Assembly (NCBI RefSeq): GCF_900108365.1
Contig: NZ_FNWQ01000002.1
Coordinates: 682,001-746,000 of the forward strand
From: Chryseobacterium culicis
Lineage (GTDB): Bacteria > Bacteroidota > Bacteroidia > Flavobacteriales > Weeksellaceae
Length of the DNA stretch: 64,000 bases
Direction: 5' to 3'
The translations under genes and the position numbers were made by a program. The number at the start of each line of letters is the position of its first letter. Positions within the stretch are counted from its first letter, which is position 1. The notes beneath the pieces are model-generated. The model had not been told where the DNA came from and made no database searches. It was given only the letters and a program-made list of their open reading frames with translations. Shown piece by piece: positions 51,786-60,415 of this stretch.

Positions 51786-51908
51786 ATGAAAAAGCAAAAA
51801 AGAATCGCCGTTTTTATGGCCGTACTCCATATATTCTTGGAAAGGCATTTCTGTAAAGAAAAAAACAAAAACTCCTACTTTTACATCAGGAAACGGCTGC
51901 CGCATTAA
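51786..51908 (+). CDS. Small hypothetical protein (40 residues)
   Basis: It starts MKKQKRIAVFMAVLHIFLER with a hydrophobic middle, then a basic tail (HFCKEKNKNS, FYIRKRLPH) with one Cys. No family is recognised. A good promoter lies 55 bases upstream, and no other gene uses it within 340 bases, which favours a real short transcript. The alternative is an untranslated RNA that happens to contain a frame. The 240 bases after it up to 52148 hold a further promoter (52114) only. Confidence 0.5.
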   Translation: MKKQKRIAVFMAVLHIFLERHFCKEKNKNSYFYIRKRLPH

Positions 51909-52113
51909 GAGCATAGCTGCAGATCATCCTAAAGCTTATCGCTTATTGTAATTTATTTTTAAACCTTACCGTTACTTAAAATTTAATTCTATTTAATGGT
52001 TTAATAAATTAATAATTTTCGCTGATGTACAGCAGATGATCGTATTAAAAAATATTAAACTTTTTTTCTCTGAAAATTAATACTATCTCAATCTGATATA
52101 GATTTAAAAAAAA

Positions 52114-52121
52114 TACATTTG
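52114..52121 (+). promoter_or_regulatory. -7 promoter element of the methyltransferase gene
   Basis: TACATTTG matches the TAnnTTTG consensus. It lies on top of an in-frame TTG at 52119, so translation must start downstream, at ATG 52149. Confidence 0.6.
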
Positions 52122-52148
52122 TCTGGTAACCACAACACAATCAGTGAT

Positions 52149-52913
52149 ATGTCCACCGTTATCAAAACATTTGTAGCTTATCTCAAAAGACCTGCTCTGT
52201 ATCCTGAACTGGGCAGAAAAATTATTAAAAATACAATCCATAGAAGAAGTCCGTTTAAAGGTAGAGCAAAAACCAATATCTGGGCAGCATCCGTAGCGGT
52301 ATCTCAAAAAGAAGCCGTTTCCAGGCTTTTTTCCATAGATACAGATCATTTCAGAGAGATCTATGCTGATATTCTGGAAAAAGCACGCCTAAAAGAAAAA
52401 GAATGTCCTATTGCAATGGGCGGTGCCGGTGCTCTGGAGCTTATTTATTACGCATGCGAATTTACCAAAGCACAAAACGTTCTTGAAACAGGAGTAGCTT
52501 ATGGATGGTCTTCTTTAGCAATACTGCTGTCGCTTCAAAAAAGAAATGGTACATTATACAGTTCAGATATGCCCTATCTTGCTCAGGATGGAGATCATTT
52601 CGTAGGATATGTTGTTCCTGAAAATCTAAAAAAATACTGGAAGTTATTTCGTTTTGCAGACAGGGAATCGCTGCCTAAAATTTTCAAAAAAGTCTCTGCT
52701 TTTGATGTTTTTCATTATGATTCTGATAAGAGTTACTATGGAAGAATGTGGGCTTACCATCAGATCTATAAAAGATTAAAACCCGGTGCGGTATTTATCA
52801 GTGATGATATTGGCGACAATTCTGCGTATCAGGATTTTTGTACTCAAAAAAATATTAAAACTTCTGTTGTACAATACGCCGGAAAATACATCGGAGTTTT
52901 TATAAAACAATAA
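52149..52913 (+). CDS. Class I SAM-dependent methyltransferase
   Basis: The 254-residue protein has a Rossmann-type SAM site in VLETGVAYGWSSLAILL (motif I), an acidic residue at the end of strand 2 (LYSSDMP), and FDVFHYDSDKSYYG with KPGAVFISDDI. This pattern is typical of Methyltransf_24-like enzymes that modify small molecules or sugars. An N-terminal helical extension (residues 1-80) contains AYLKRPALYPELGRK. ATG 52149 is chosen because the promoter overlaps an earlier possible TTG start. The substrate is unknown. Confidence 0.82.
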   Translation: MSTVIKTFVAYLKRPALYPELGRKIIKNTIHRRSPFKGRAKTNIWAASVAVSQKEAVSRLFSIDTDHFREIYADILEKARLKEKECPIAMGGAGALELIYYACEFTKAQNVLETGVAYGWSSLAILLSLQKRNGTLYSSDMPYLAQDGDHFVGYVVPENLKKYWKLFRFADRESLPKIFKKVSAFDVFHYDSDKSYYGRMWAYHQIYKRLKPGAVFISDDIGDNSAYQDFCTQKNIKTSVVQYAGKYIGVFIKQ

Positions 52914-53025
52914 AGAAAAATATCCACATCGCTTCATCAGGCAAGTTTACTTGCCCATCCTTTGCCTCCTCAACATATAAAGGTCTCCATCTGAAAACTT
53001 TGCGTTTAAAAATTCTAGTAAAATA

Positions 53026-53163
53026 TTTGAACCATTAAGACTAGATTAGGCCGTTAAGCGTATTAAGGAAATATCCAGAGATATTTTAAAAGCAGAACGC
53101 TTTATTCAAATGTATCTGAATCTTAATGTTATTTAAAAGCTTTACTCTTCTTAATGGTTCAAA
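53026..53163. repeat. MITE-like element with 14-base terminal inverted repeats, copy B
   Basis: TTTGAACCATTAAG (53026-53039) and CTTAATGGTTCAAA (53150-53163) are exact inverted copies, 138 bases end to end. The inside codes for nothing. It ends 7 bases from the stop of the SymE-like gene. Related ends are found at 58432-58539. Confidence 0.7.
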
Positions 53164-53169
53164 AAAAAT

Positions 53170-53403
53170 TCATTCCCCATAATTTACTTCCCTTTCCAGG
53201 ATAATCTGGTTTCTGCATACGGTAACCAGTATTTTTTCTCCTGCCCGAAAACCGCATTGCTCTACCCACTTCCCTGCTATTCTTATCTCCGGGAAGTACA
53301 CTATTTTGCCATACGCTCTTGAAAACGATTTGAGGGAAACCGTAAGGTTACGATTGCGCAGTTCATTATATTGGCTGCTGCTCATTCTTCTTTTTCTTTT
53401 CAT
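53170..53403 (-). CDS. SymE-like toxin-type protein
   Basis: The 77-residue protein has the AbrB-like SymE pattern: YFPEIRIAGKWVEQCGFRAG, then KILVTVCRNQIIL. SymE of E. coli is an SOS-induced protein held in check by an antisense RNA, and acts on nucleic acids. This copy has a basic N terminus (MKRKRRMSSSQ). The divergent HTH gene at 53554 may control it. No antisense RNA was identified. A MITE-like element touches its 3' side. Confidence 0.8.
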   Translation of the reverse strand: MKRKRRMSSSQYNELRNRNLTVSLKSFSRAYGKIVYFPEIRIAGKWVEQCGFRAGEKILVTVCRNQIILEREVNYGE

Positions 53404-53553
53404 ATTTGTTATTTTTCAGCAAATCAAAACATAATCAGGAGGATAAACCAGTTGAGGAAAGGATAATTTATTCCAAAACAGAGATAATTTAGAATTGTAT
53501 TTATTTTAAAACAGAGCTTTATTTTTTTGTTCTAAAGCTTTATATTTGTTATT

Positions 53554-53964
53554 ATGAGTTACACAGATATGCAAAATAAGAAAATACATCAGGGTAGAAA
53601 TATAAAGCGTTTCCGCGAAATGCTGGGAATCAAACAGGAAGCATTGGCTTTTGAACTGGGCGACGACTGGAACCAAAAGAAAATCTCCCTTTTAGAGCAA
53701 AAAGAAACCGTAGAATCTGATATTCTGGCGCAGGTAGCTCACATTTTGAAAGTTCCCGCAGAAGCGATTGAGAATTTTGATGAGGAGCAGGCGGTGAATA
53801 TTATTTCTAATACCTTCAATACACACGACTATTCAAACGGAGTGAATGTTCAACCTACTTTTACTTTCAACCCTCTTGATAAGATGGTTGAGCTTTATGA
53901 GCGCATGCTGCTGCAGCAGAAGGAAATGATTGAGAAGTTGGAGAGGTTAATTGATAAGAAGTAA
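53554..53964 (+). CDS. Helix-turn-helix XRE-family regulator
   Basis: The 136-residue protein has an N-terminal HTH (GRNIKRFREMLGIKQEALAF, then QKKISLLEQKETV) and a C-terminal coiled region (KMVELYERMLLQQKEMIEKL). A TATATTTG element (53541-53548) lies only 6 bases before the ATG, so the transcript may be leaderless, or translation may begin at the ATG five codons in (53569). It is divergent from the SymE-like gene, with 150 bases between them that hold a direct repeat (AAAACAGAG, twice). Confidence 0.82.
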   Translation: MSYTDMQNKKIHQGRNIKRFREMLGIKQEALAFELGDDWNQKKISLLEQKETVESDILAQVAHILKVPAEAIENFDEEQAVNIISNTFNTHDYSNGVNVQPTFTFNPLDKMVELYERMLLQQKEMIEKLERLIDKK

Positions 53965-54136
53965 TCAAAGATGGCTTTTTTTAATTTATATAGTATGAAA
54001 ATATGAATACAGCTCTCGATTTCGAAGCTGCACAGTATAAAAAGAGATAATTACGAAAATTCGTAAAACTCTCCTACACAAAAACTTAAATATTTTCCAT
54101 ACATTCACCTGATTTATAAGAACACAATCATATTAT

Positions 54137-56248
54137 ATGTTGAAAAATTTTAGAACCGTTCGCTTTTTACTTCTTCTTCCCCTTTCAATGTCCTTGTTGG
54201 GTTTCCGCCCTCCCAACAGTGACGAAGAAAAGATGCAGATCATCATGGTCAATACAAAGAATGTACTGTCTTATCTGCATTACAGTCCAAAGCCTATTAA
54301 TGATGCCTATTCAAAAGAAGTGTATAAGCAGTATTTTGAATCAATAGATCCTACAAAAACCTATTTTCTGCAATCTGATATGGATGAGTTTCATAGATAT
54401 GAAACCAAACTGGATGATTACCTGAACACCGGAGATTTGACCTTTTATCAACTGACCGTTGATAAATTGTATCAAAGGATTGATGAAATTGATCAGATGA
54501 CCAAAGATATCTTCAGCAAACCCATCAATCTGGAAGAAGATGAAATACTGACTTTGGAGCCCAAACTGAAAAATGCACCGGCCAGCAGGCAGCAGCAGTA
54601 TAACGAATGGAGGAAATATGTGAAATACAATATCCTGCAGGAAATAGAATCTATGAACAGGAAGAATGAGGAAAAAATGAAAGATTCTACAGATAAAGGA
54701 AACAGCAGTAAGCCTGAAGTTCTGAGCCAGGAAGAAAAGATAAAAAAAGCAACAGAAAATGTAAAAGATCTTCTGGAAGAAAAATTCATCAGGTTCAAGA
54801 AAAGGAAAAAAATGGACTGGTTTACGGTGTACATCAATGTCTATACTCATATTTTTGATCCGCATACCAACTATTATTCACCGCAGGGCAAAGAAGATTT
54901 TGATACGGACTTCAAAGGAAAAATTATTGGGATAGGTGCAGGAATACAAGAGAAAAAAGGAAACCTGTACATCGGGACATTATCTGTAGGAGCGCCGGCA
55001 TGGAAGTCTAAGCAGCTGACGGAAGGTGATAAGATCTTAAAAATAAAATCTAATCCGGACAGTGAAACGGTAAATGTAGTAGATATGCTTCCCGGTGAAG
55101 CCATAAGATTAATCCGTGGTGAAAAGGGGGCTCCCATAACGTTAACCGTAGAGAAAAAAGACGGCAGTATTCAGGAGGTAACCATGATCCGTGAAGAAAT
55201 AACGCTTGAAGATACTTTTGCTAAAAGTATTGTTGTAAACGCATCTGATAAAAAATACGGACTCATTAACTTACCCAAGTTCAATGCTGATTTTGAAGAT
55301 AAAGACGGAAGAAATGCTTCCGATGATATTAAAAAAGAAATTATCAAGCTTAAGGAACAAAACATACAGGGAATTGTGCTGGACCTCAGAAATAATTCCG
55401 GCGGTTCTTTAACCGAAGTTGGAGATATTCTGGGGCTTTTTATGAATGCAGGACCTTACGTGCAGGTGAAGGACGGAAACGGAAAAATTACCACCTTAAA
55501 AAATAAAACTGAAGCTCCCATCTGGAATGGTCCGCTTGTGATTCTACAAAATGAGCTGTCTGCTTCTGCGGCAGAAATTTTAGCCGGTGTAATGCAGGAT
55601 TACGGAAGAGCAGTCATCATGGGATCTCCCGTTTCTTTCGGTAAAGGAACGGTGCAGGTATTTGTAGATCTGAACAGGTTCTTAAATACCCAGGAAGATT
55701 TTGGCTCCATCAAGCTAACCATTCAGAAATATTACAGAATCACCGGAGAGTCTACACAAAGAAAAGGAGTAAGCTCAGACATTCCTATGAAAGATATTTT
55801 CTCGTATGGAGACATCGGTGAAAAATATGATGATTACGCATTAGCCTGGGATAAAATACCGGGAACGGATTTCAGCAGACAGCATCTTCTCAATATCCAG
55901 ACTTTGCAGAAAGTAAGTGCAGAGAGAATGGCTAAAAATGATCATTATAAATTATTACTTGAATACGCACAGTGGAGAGAAAATCTGGGTAAAGAAAAAA
56001 CAGTACCTCTGAGCATGCAAAAATACAGTGATCTGATGCAGCAGAGAAAAGTTCAGGATGATAAATTCAAAGTTTTAAAAACATTAGAAAGCGGTCTGAA
56101 ATTCACCATGTATCCAAAGGATATTGAAAGAGAAAAAAGCGATGCCGCGTTCAAAACTAAATCAGAAGTATGGGTTAAAAATCTGCAAAAAGATCTTTAT
56201 CTGCAGGAAGCTATCAATATAGTCGGAGATCTGGAAGTAAGATCGTAA
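54137..56248 (+). CDS. prc: Carboxy-terminal processing (tail-specific) protease
   Basis: The 703-residue periplasmic S41 protease begins with a signal sequence (LLLLPLSMSLLGFRP). A helical N-terminal domain follows, then a PDZ domain (about 240-335, with GIGAGIQEKKGNLYIG) and the protease core. The Ser-Lys dyad is visible as NELSASAAE (Ser near residue 477) and SFGKGTVQ (Lys near 503). A C-terminal DUF3340-like domain completes the Prc/Tsp layout. It degrades or trims periplasmic and lipoproteins in E. coli. It is transcribed alone. Confidence 0.93.
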   Translation: MLKNFRTVRFLLLLPLSMSLLGFRPPNSDEEKMQIIMVNTKNVLSYLHYSPKPINDAYSKEVYKQYFESIDPTKTYFLQSDMDEFHRYETKLDDYLNTGDLTFYQLTVDKLYQRIDEIDQMTKDIFSKPINLEEDEILTLEPKLKNAPASRQQQYNEWRKYVKYNILQEIESMNRKNEEKMKDSTDKGNSSKPEVLSQEEKIKKATENVKDLLEEKFIRFKKRKKMDWFTVYINVYTHIFDPHTNYYSPQGKEDFDTDFKGKIIGIGAGIQEKKGNLYIGTLSVGAPAWKSKQLTEGDKILKIKSNPDSETVNVVDMLPGEAIRLIRGEKGAPITLTVEKKDGSIQEVTMIREEITLEDTFAKSIVVNASDKKYGLINLPKFNADFEDKDGRNASDDIKKEIIKLKEQNIQGIVLDLRNNSGGSLTEVGDILGLFMNAGPYVQVKDGNGKITTLKNKTEAPIWNGPLVILQNELSASAAEILAGVMQDYGRAVIMGSPVSFGKGTVQVFVDLNRFLNTQEDFGSIKLTIQKYYRITGESTQRKGVSSDIPMKDIFSYGDIGEKYDDYALAWDKIPGTDFSRQHLLNIQTLQKVSAERMAKNDHYKLLLEYAQWRENLGKEKTVPLSMQKYSDLMQQRKVQDDKFKVLKTLESGLKFTMYPKDIEREKSDAAFKTKSEVWVKNLQKDLYLQEAINIVGDLEVRS

Positions 56249-56279
56249 GCGTACTTCTTAGTTAAAAAGTAAAAATTAG

Positions 56280-56322
56280 AAAGCTCAAAAGTGTAAGGCA
56301 AAACATTTTTGAGCTTTTTTTA
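56280..56322 (+). terminator. Terminator after prc
   Basis: AAGCTCAAAA (56281-56290) pairs exactly with TTTTGAGCTT (56307-56316), with a 16-base loop, followed by T residues. Confidence 0.75.
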
Positions 56323-56352
56323 TTAAAACAAAATTATTCATAAAATATTTGC

Positions 56353-56394
56353 GTAGTTAAATAACTACACATATATTTGTAGTCAAATAACTAC
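56353..56394. promoter_or_regulatory. Two ArsR-type operators flanking a promoter
   Basis: GTAGTTAAATAACTAC (56353-56368) is a perfect palindrome, and GTAGTCAAATAACTAC (56379-56394) is the same with one change. They are 26 bases apart, so on one face of the helix within about half a turn. The -7 element TATATTTG (56372-56379) lies between them, and the regulator ATG is 4 bases downstream. Autoregulation is very likely. Confidence 0.8.
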
Positions 56395-56397
56395 ATA

Positions 56398-56724
56398 ATG
56401 AATTTAAGAAGAGATGTTTTTCAGGCAATCGCAGATCCTACAAGACGGTCTATATTGATGTTGGTGGCCACACAGTCTATGACAGCCGGAGCCATCGCCT
56501 CCAATTTTGACACGGCAAGACCTACCGTTTCAAAGCATCTCCAGATCCTTACAGAATGTGAACTGCTGAAATCTGAACAGAACGGCAGAGAAGTTATCTA
56601 TCATCTTAATCCTCATAAAATGAAAGAAATAGCAGATTTTATAGAACCTTTCCGCAAAATGTGGGATGAAAAATTCAACAAGCTGGAAAGTGTAATGAAA
56701 GCCTATCAGAAAAGAGAAGCGTGA
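56398..56724 (+). CDS. ArsR-family regulator
   Basis: The 108-residue winged-helix protein has [15 protein letters not shown], then [18 protein letters not shown] as the recognition helix region. No Cys metal site is present, so it belongs to the non-metal branch that usually sits with SRPBCC genes. It is followed by an AHSA1-type SRPBCC gene, a DUF1801-type gene and a DoxX-like gene, probably one operon, and two operators cover its own promoter. Confidence 0.9.
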   Translation: MNLRRDVFQAIADPTRRSILMLVATQSMTAGAIASNFDTARPTVSKHLQILTECELLKSEQNGREVIYHLNPHKMKEIADFIEPFRKMWDEKFNKLESVMKAYQKREA

Positions 56725-56878
56725 GGCAAGATACGTGTTTAGGGGTATTGATTTTCAAGATGAATTGGATAAATGAATAGTAATTTAAAAACAACTCAAT
56801 CCAAATAAACACAAAACCCAGCTCTCCCACTCTAAACCCTCTAACTCTAATACTCTCTCACCCAAGAAAACTCAGAAT

Positions 56879-57343
56879 ATGGAACTTAAAACAAAAATTC
56901 AGGCCGAAGACGGAAAACAGGAAATCTTCATTACCAGGGAATTTGATCTTCCCGTAGAACTTCTTTTTAAAGCTTACACAGAAGCAGAACTTTTCGAGCA
57001 ATGGATGGGAACCAGAGTGACAAAGTTTGAAAACAGGCAGCACGGAAGTTACCGGTTCGAAACATCCAACCCGCAAGGTGATGTGGTTTTCAGTGCCAAC
57101 GGTACGATCCACGACATCATTCAGAACGAAAAAATTGTAAGAACTTTCCAGATGGAAAACACTCCGTTTCCGGCTCAGATTGAGTTTTTAGAATTCGAAA
57201 AATTAACCGATACAACAAGTAAAATTACCATTCAGACCATTTATAAATCGGTAGAATATAGAGACGGGCATCTGAAAATGCCCTTCGCCCAAGGTATTAA
57301 TTGGGCACATAACCGTTTGCAGGAACTGTTTGGCGGCCGCTAA
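56879..57343 (+). CDS. SRPBCC/AHSA1-family protein
   Basis: The 154-residue protein has the typical start FITREFDLPVELLFKAYTEA and EQWMGTR, ending with GINWAHNRLQELF. The fold forms a hydrophobic pocket and is common beside ArsR regulators. The ligand is unknown. A 154-base gap follows the regulator, with no terminator seen. Confidence 0.87.
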   Translation: MELKTKIQAEDGKQEIFITREFDLPVELLFKAYTEAELFEQWMGTRVTKFENRQHGSYRFETSNPQGDVVFSANGTIHDIIQNEKIVRTFQMENTPFPAQIEFLEFEKLTDTTSKITIQTIYKSVEYRDGHLKMPFAQGINWAHNRLQELFGGR

Positions 57344-57401
57344 CAGATAATAGATGAATAACTCTCCTCCCGAAACCCACCAAACCCTCAATCATAAAAA
57401 C

Positions 57402-57980
57402 ATGAATCCAAAAGTTAATTTTTTCTTTAATGAAGCCAAACAATGGAAAAAAGAATTTGAAAAACTTAGAACCATTGCATTAAGCACAGAACTTGTAGAA
57501 GATTTAAAATGGGGCTGTCCCTGTTATACCTATGAAGGAAAAAATATCTTCCTGATCCACGGCTTTAAGGAATATTGTGCACTTCTTTTCTTTAAAGGAG
57601 CTCTGATGAAAGACCCTGATCATATTCTCATCCAGCAGTCTAAAAATGTACAGGCAGCCCGGCAGATTCGTTTTACGGATGTAAAACAGATTAATGATGT
57701 GGAGCAGGTTCTTCGCGCCTATATGTTCGAAGCCGTTGAAATAGAAGAATCCGGAGCTAAAGTGGAAATGAAGAAAACAAAAGAGTTTGAAATGGCTGAA
57801 GAATTTCAAAATAAGCTGGATGAAAATCCGGCATTACAGAAAGCTTTCAAAGCATTAACTCCTGGAAGACAAAGAGCTTACCTGCTTCACTTTTCTTCTG
57901 CAAAACAGTCCAAAACCCGTGAAGCCCGTATTGAAAAATGCATTCCCCAGATCATGGAAGGAATAGGATTAAAAGACTAA
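57402..57980 (+). CDS. YdeI/OmpD-associated (DUF1801-like) protein
   Basis: The 192-residue protein starts MNPKVNFFFNEAKQWKKEFE. It has the DUF1801 core (LKWGCPCYTYEGKNIFLIHG, YCALLFFKGAL) and a C-terminal helical bundle with ALTPGRQRAYLLHFSSAKQ and TREARIEKC. It is cytosolic, of unknown function, and common in stress-linked operons. The ATG at 57402 is preferred over one at 57354 because the family starts there. It is adjacent to the SRPBCC and DoxX-like genes. Confidence 0.86.
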   Translation: MNPKVNFFFNEAKQWKKEFEKLRTIALSTELVEDLKWGCPCYTYEGKNIFLIHGFKEYCALLFFKGALMKDPDHILIQQSKNVQAARQIRFTDVKQINDVEQVLRAYMFEAVEIEESGAKVEMKKTKEFEMAEEFQNKLDENPALQKAFKALTPGRQRAYLLHFSSAKQSKTREARIEKCIPQIMEGIGLKD

Positions 57981-57998
57981 TGTTAAAAAAAAACGATC

Positions 57999-58400
57999 AT
58001 GAAAACACCGCAACAATTACAAAAAAGAACGAAGATCATCTATTGGATATTTACCCTCTGGATGGCGCTGGGAATGGTGTCCACCGCTATTGTTCAGCTG
58101 TTGAAAAGTAAAGATGAACTGCTAAATTTCACTAATCTCGGCTACCCTTCTTACCTGATGACCATTATTGGGGTATGGAAAGTTCTGGGCGTTACTGCCA
58201 TATTAATCCCCGGACGTCTCTTATGGAAAGAATGGGCCTATGCAGGATTTTTCTTCGTTATGTCAGGCGCTGTAATTTCCCATCTTATCGTGGGTGATAC
58301 GGCAGGAAGAACTTTTCCGGCAGTATTACTATTGGTATTAGTACTTATTTCCTGGTATTTCAGACCTGCAGACAGAAAAATCGCTATTCTTAATCAATAA
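57999..58400 (+). CDS. DoxX-like membrane protein
   Basis: The 133-residue protein has four predicted helices (YWIFTLWMALGMVSTAIVQL, TIIGVWKVLGVTAILI, WAYAGFFFVMSGAVISHLIV, LLLVLVLISWYF). It fits the DoxX-like family (DUF-type) often found after ArsR/SRPBCC genes. It starts 18 bases after the DUF1801-type gene and is likely the last gene of the operon. Confidence 0.82.
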   Translation: MKTPQQLQKRTKIIYWIFTLWMALGMVSTAIVQLLKSKDELLNFTNLGYPSYLMTIIGVWKVLGVTAILIPGRLLWKEWAYAGFFFVMSGAVISHLIVGDTAGRTFPAVLLLVLVLISWYFRPADRKIAILNQ

Positions 58401-58431
58401 TTTTTAATATCAAAAGTTTTAAACTTTTATT

Positions 58432-58539
58432 TTTGAACCATTAAGTATGAGCATTAAGATAAGCTTCGCTTTAAGCTTAAAAATCAGAATGACTGATCTT
58501 AACTATACTTTATTTCTTAAATCCTTCTTAACGGCTCAA
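58432..58539. repeat. MITE-like element, copy C
   Basis: It begins TTTGAACCATTAAG (58432-58445), identical to the element at 53026, and ends CTTAACGGCTCAA (58527-58539), which differs at two positions from the expected inverted end. It is 108 bases long with an inner inverted repeat (AAGCTT-x-AAGCTT). It lies in the 336-base gap before the DUF4256 gene. Confidence 0.6.
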
Positions 58540-58680
58540 TATCTATTGAGCATTTTGATAAGCTTACATATTTTTTTATAAATTTATTTTTAAAGATAAA
58601 AATCAAAAATTTTACCGGAGATAAAATCCTTGCGCCTTAAACAAACCCTCATTAGCAAAACTTGCGCCTTCGATTTCCCA

Positions 58681-58715
58681 CAACACAACACAACACAACA
58701 CAACACAACACAACA
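58681..58715. repeat. Pentanucleotide microsatellite (CAACA)7
   Basis: Seven exact CAACA units lie 21 bases before the ATG of the DUF4256 gene. A frame entering the repeat from upstream (58662) would change with every unit gained or lost, since 5 is not a multiple of 3. For the likely start at 58737 it changes only leader length. Confidence 0.95.
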
Positions 58716-58736
58716 ATCAATAAAACAAAATTTGAC

Positions 58737-59291
58737 ATGAAAAAGAAACTAACCCAGGAACAAATCAACGAGCTTTTGAAAACATTAGAAACTCGTTTTG
58801 AAAAAAATATGAACCGTCATAAAGATCTTAAGTGGGAAAAAATTCAGCAAAAACTGGAAGCCAGCCCAGAAAAATTATGGTCTTTACACGAAATGGAAAT
58901 CACAGAAGGCGAACCCGATGTAGTAGATTACAATAAAAAAACAGATGAATATTACTTTGCAGACTGTTCCCCGGAAAGCCCGAAACGCAGAAGTTTGTGC
59001 TACGACTATCAGGCATGGGAAGCCAGAAAAGCCAATAAACCTGAGAATAATGTCATTGATACCGCTTCCGAAATGGGTATTGAGCTTTTAACAGAAGAAC
59101 AATACCGCCATCTACAGGCATTGGGAAAATTTGATCAGAAAACCTCAAGCTGGATCAGGACACCAGCGGCAATCCGGGAAATGGGAGGCGCTATTTTCTG
59201 CGACAGACGTTATAATACCGTATTTACCTATCACAATGGCGCCGATTCCTATTACGCTGCAAGAGGTTTCAGAGGATTGTTAAAAGTATAA
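58737..59291 (+). CDS. DUF4256-family protein
   Basis: The 184-residue cytosolic protein starts MKKKLTQEQINELLKTLETR. It has KLWSLHEMEITEGEPDVVDY, RRSLCYDYQAWEARK and a C-terminal ARGFRGLLKV. This fits the DUF4256 family of unknown function. The ATG at 58737 lies after the CAACA repeat. An upstream ATG at 58662 would place the repeat in the coding region and is not favoured. Confidence 0.82.
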   Translation: MKKKLTQEQINELLKTLETRFEKNMNRHKDLKWEKIQQKLEASPEKLWSLHEMEITEGEPDVVDYNKKTDEYYFADCSPESPKRRSLCYDYQAWEARKANKPENNVIDTASEMGIELLTEEQYRHLQALGKFDQKTSSWIRTPAAIREMGGAIFCDRRYNTVFTYHNGADSYYAARGFRGLLKV

Positions 59292-59294
59292 GTA

Positions 59295-60266
59295 TTACTT
59301 GGAATCTCTCAGCCAGGGAGATTCCACACTCCAGAAGATAATTTGAACTCCCAGAAAGTTTTCTGCGTATTCCGTAAATTCTTCTTTGGTAAAAGGTTTT
59401 TCAGTTGCAGGATTTTTATACGTAAGTGTCGGTTCCTGAACCGCCATTGCCACAAGGGAAAGCTTTCCTTTGTATTGATTAAAAAAAGGATAGGAATTTT
59501 TCATTTGGGCTTTTTTATTCGGAACAATATCCGGTCCGCCCAATCCTATATTGTTTTTATACGCAAAATCAAATAGCCTGGACATATATTGATGGTCATT
59601 CTCCCACTCACACGGAAAAAAATTCACATACTGCAACACATGAGAATGATGAAAAACACTTCTTGCAAACTTCAGATTGTCCAGTTCAGCCTGAAAATAA
59701 CGGTCACAGCTGAAGCCTGTTCGGTCCTTTTTCATATCAATATCTATCGCTGTCTCCGGAAGATTAATCCCCTGAATCTTTCCGTCAAATTTCCTGGCGA
59801 GCGCTCCTATCAGCTTTTGAAATCTCATCCGGACAGCAGGATTCCATTGCTGGGCTGCCCATCCGCTTCCAACAGGCTTATTTTCCCCCGGATTATCATA
59901 TTGCGGAACCAGACCTCCGGCGTATTCTTTACCACTCAGCACATAATCAGGAATATACCTGGCCTGCGGCTCAAAAAATCTGTCCTGAAGCTGGATAAAC
60001 AGTTTTTTATGTAGTCCTGTCAGATATTCCAGATCTTTCTCAATAACAGAAAAATCATAGACATCTTTAGAGGTTTCCAAAGCCTTCCAGTTATAGACAA
60101 TCTGTACGCCGCCAATATCTTTCCGCGTAATCATTTTTTCAATTGCATGCAGGTCTCCCGAGGAAGTATAAATATAATTTTCAGGAGCCTGTGCGGTTAT
60201 CAATTGTGAACCTAAAATAAATAACCCGTACCCCAGTACTCTAGCCAGCTTTTTCATTAAATTCAT
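59295..60266 (-). CDS. Secreted protein with glycoside-hydrolase-like barrel pattern
   Basis: The 323-residue protein has a signal peptide (ARVLGYGLFILGSQLITAQA). The rest looks like a TIM-barrel hydrolase: GGVQIVYNWKALETSKDVYD, KKLFIQLQDRFF, GINLPETAID (candidate acid Glu), YVNFFPCEW and QIIFWSVESPWL (late Glu). This order of strand-end acids resembles GH5/GH42-like enzymes, but the family is not certain and catalysis is not shown. The start could be any of three nearby ATGs. It is convergent with the DUF4256 gene and the stops are 3 bases apart. Confidence 0.68.
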   Translation of the reverse strand: MNLMKKLARVLGYGLFILGSQLITAQAPENYIYTSSGDLHAIEKMITRKDIGGVQIVYNWKALETSKDVYDFSVIEKDLEYLTGLHKKLFIQLQDRFFEPQARYIPDYVLSGKEYAGGLVPQYDNPGENKPVGSGWAAQQWNPAVRMRFQKLIGALARKFDGKIQGINLPETAIDIDMKKDRTGFSCDRYFQAELDNLKFARSVFHHSHVLQYVNFFPCEWENDHQYMSRLFDFAYKNNIGLGGPDIVPNKKAQMKNSYPFFNQYKGKLSLVAMAVQEPTLTYKNPATEKPFTKEEFTEYAENFLGVQIIFWSVESPWLRDSK

Positions 60267-60415
60267 TTTTGCATGGTAGATCATTTTTCGTGCCTAAAAC
60301 AGGTATAATTCTTTGAAGCTGATTAAAATTATTCTTATTTATAAACAATTTTCTTTCATATATAAATACTATTGTTATTTTTGGAATACGAAATTTGATT
60401 TTAACAAGTAAGGAT

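Noticed and set aside
54341..54865. Minus-strand 174-residue frame inside the tail-specific protease gene
   Set aside because: It is antisense to a clear protease gene, and its Phe- and Ile-rich sequence mirrors the acidic and Lys-rich coding strand.
58681..58715. CRISPR-like repeat array
   Set aside because: It is a pure five-base tandem repeat without spacers, so it is a microsatellite.
59589..60014. Plus-strand 141-residue frame inside the hydrolase-like gene
   Set aside because: The minus-strand gene has a signal peptide and ordered barrel motifs. The opposite frame has none.
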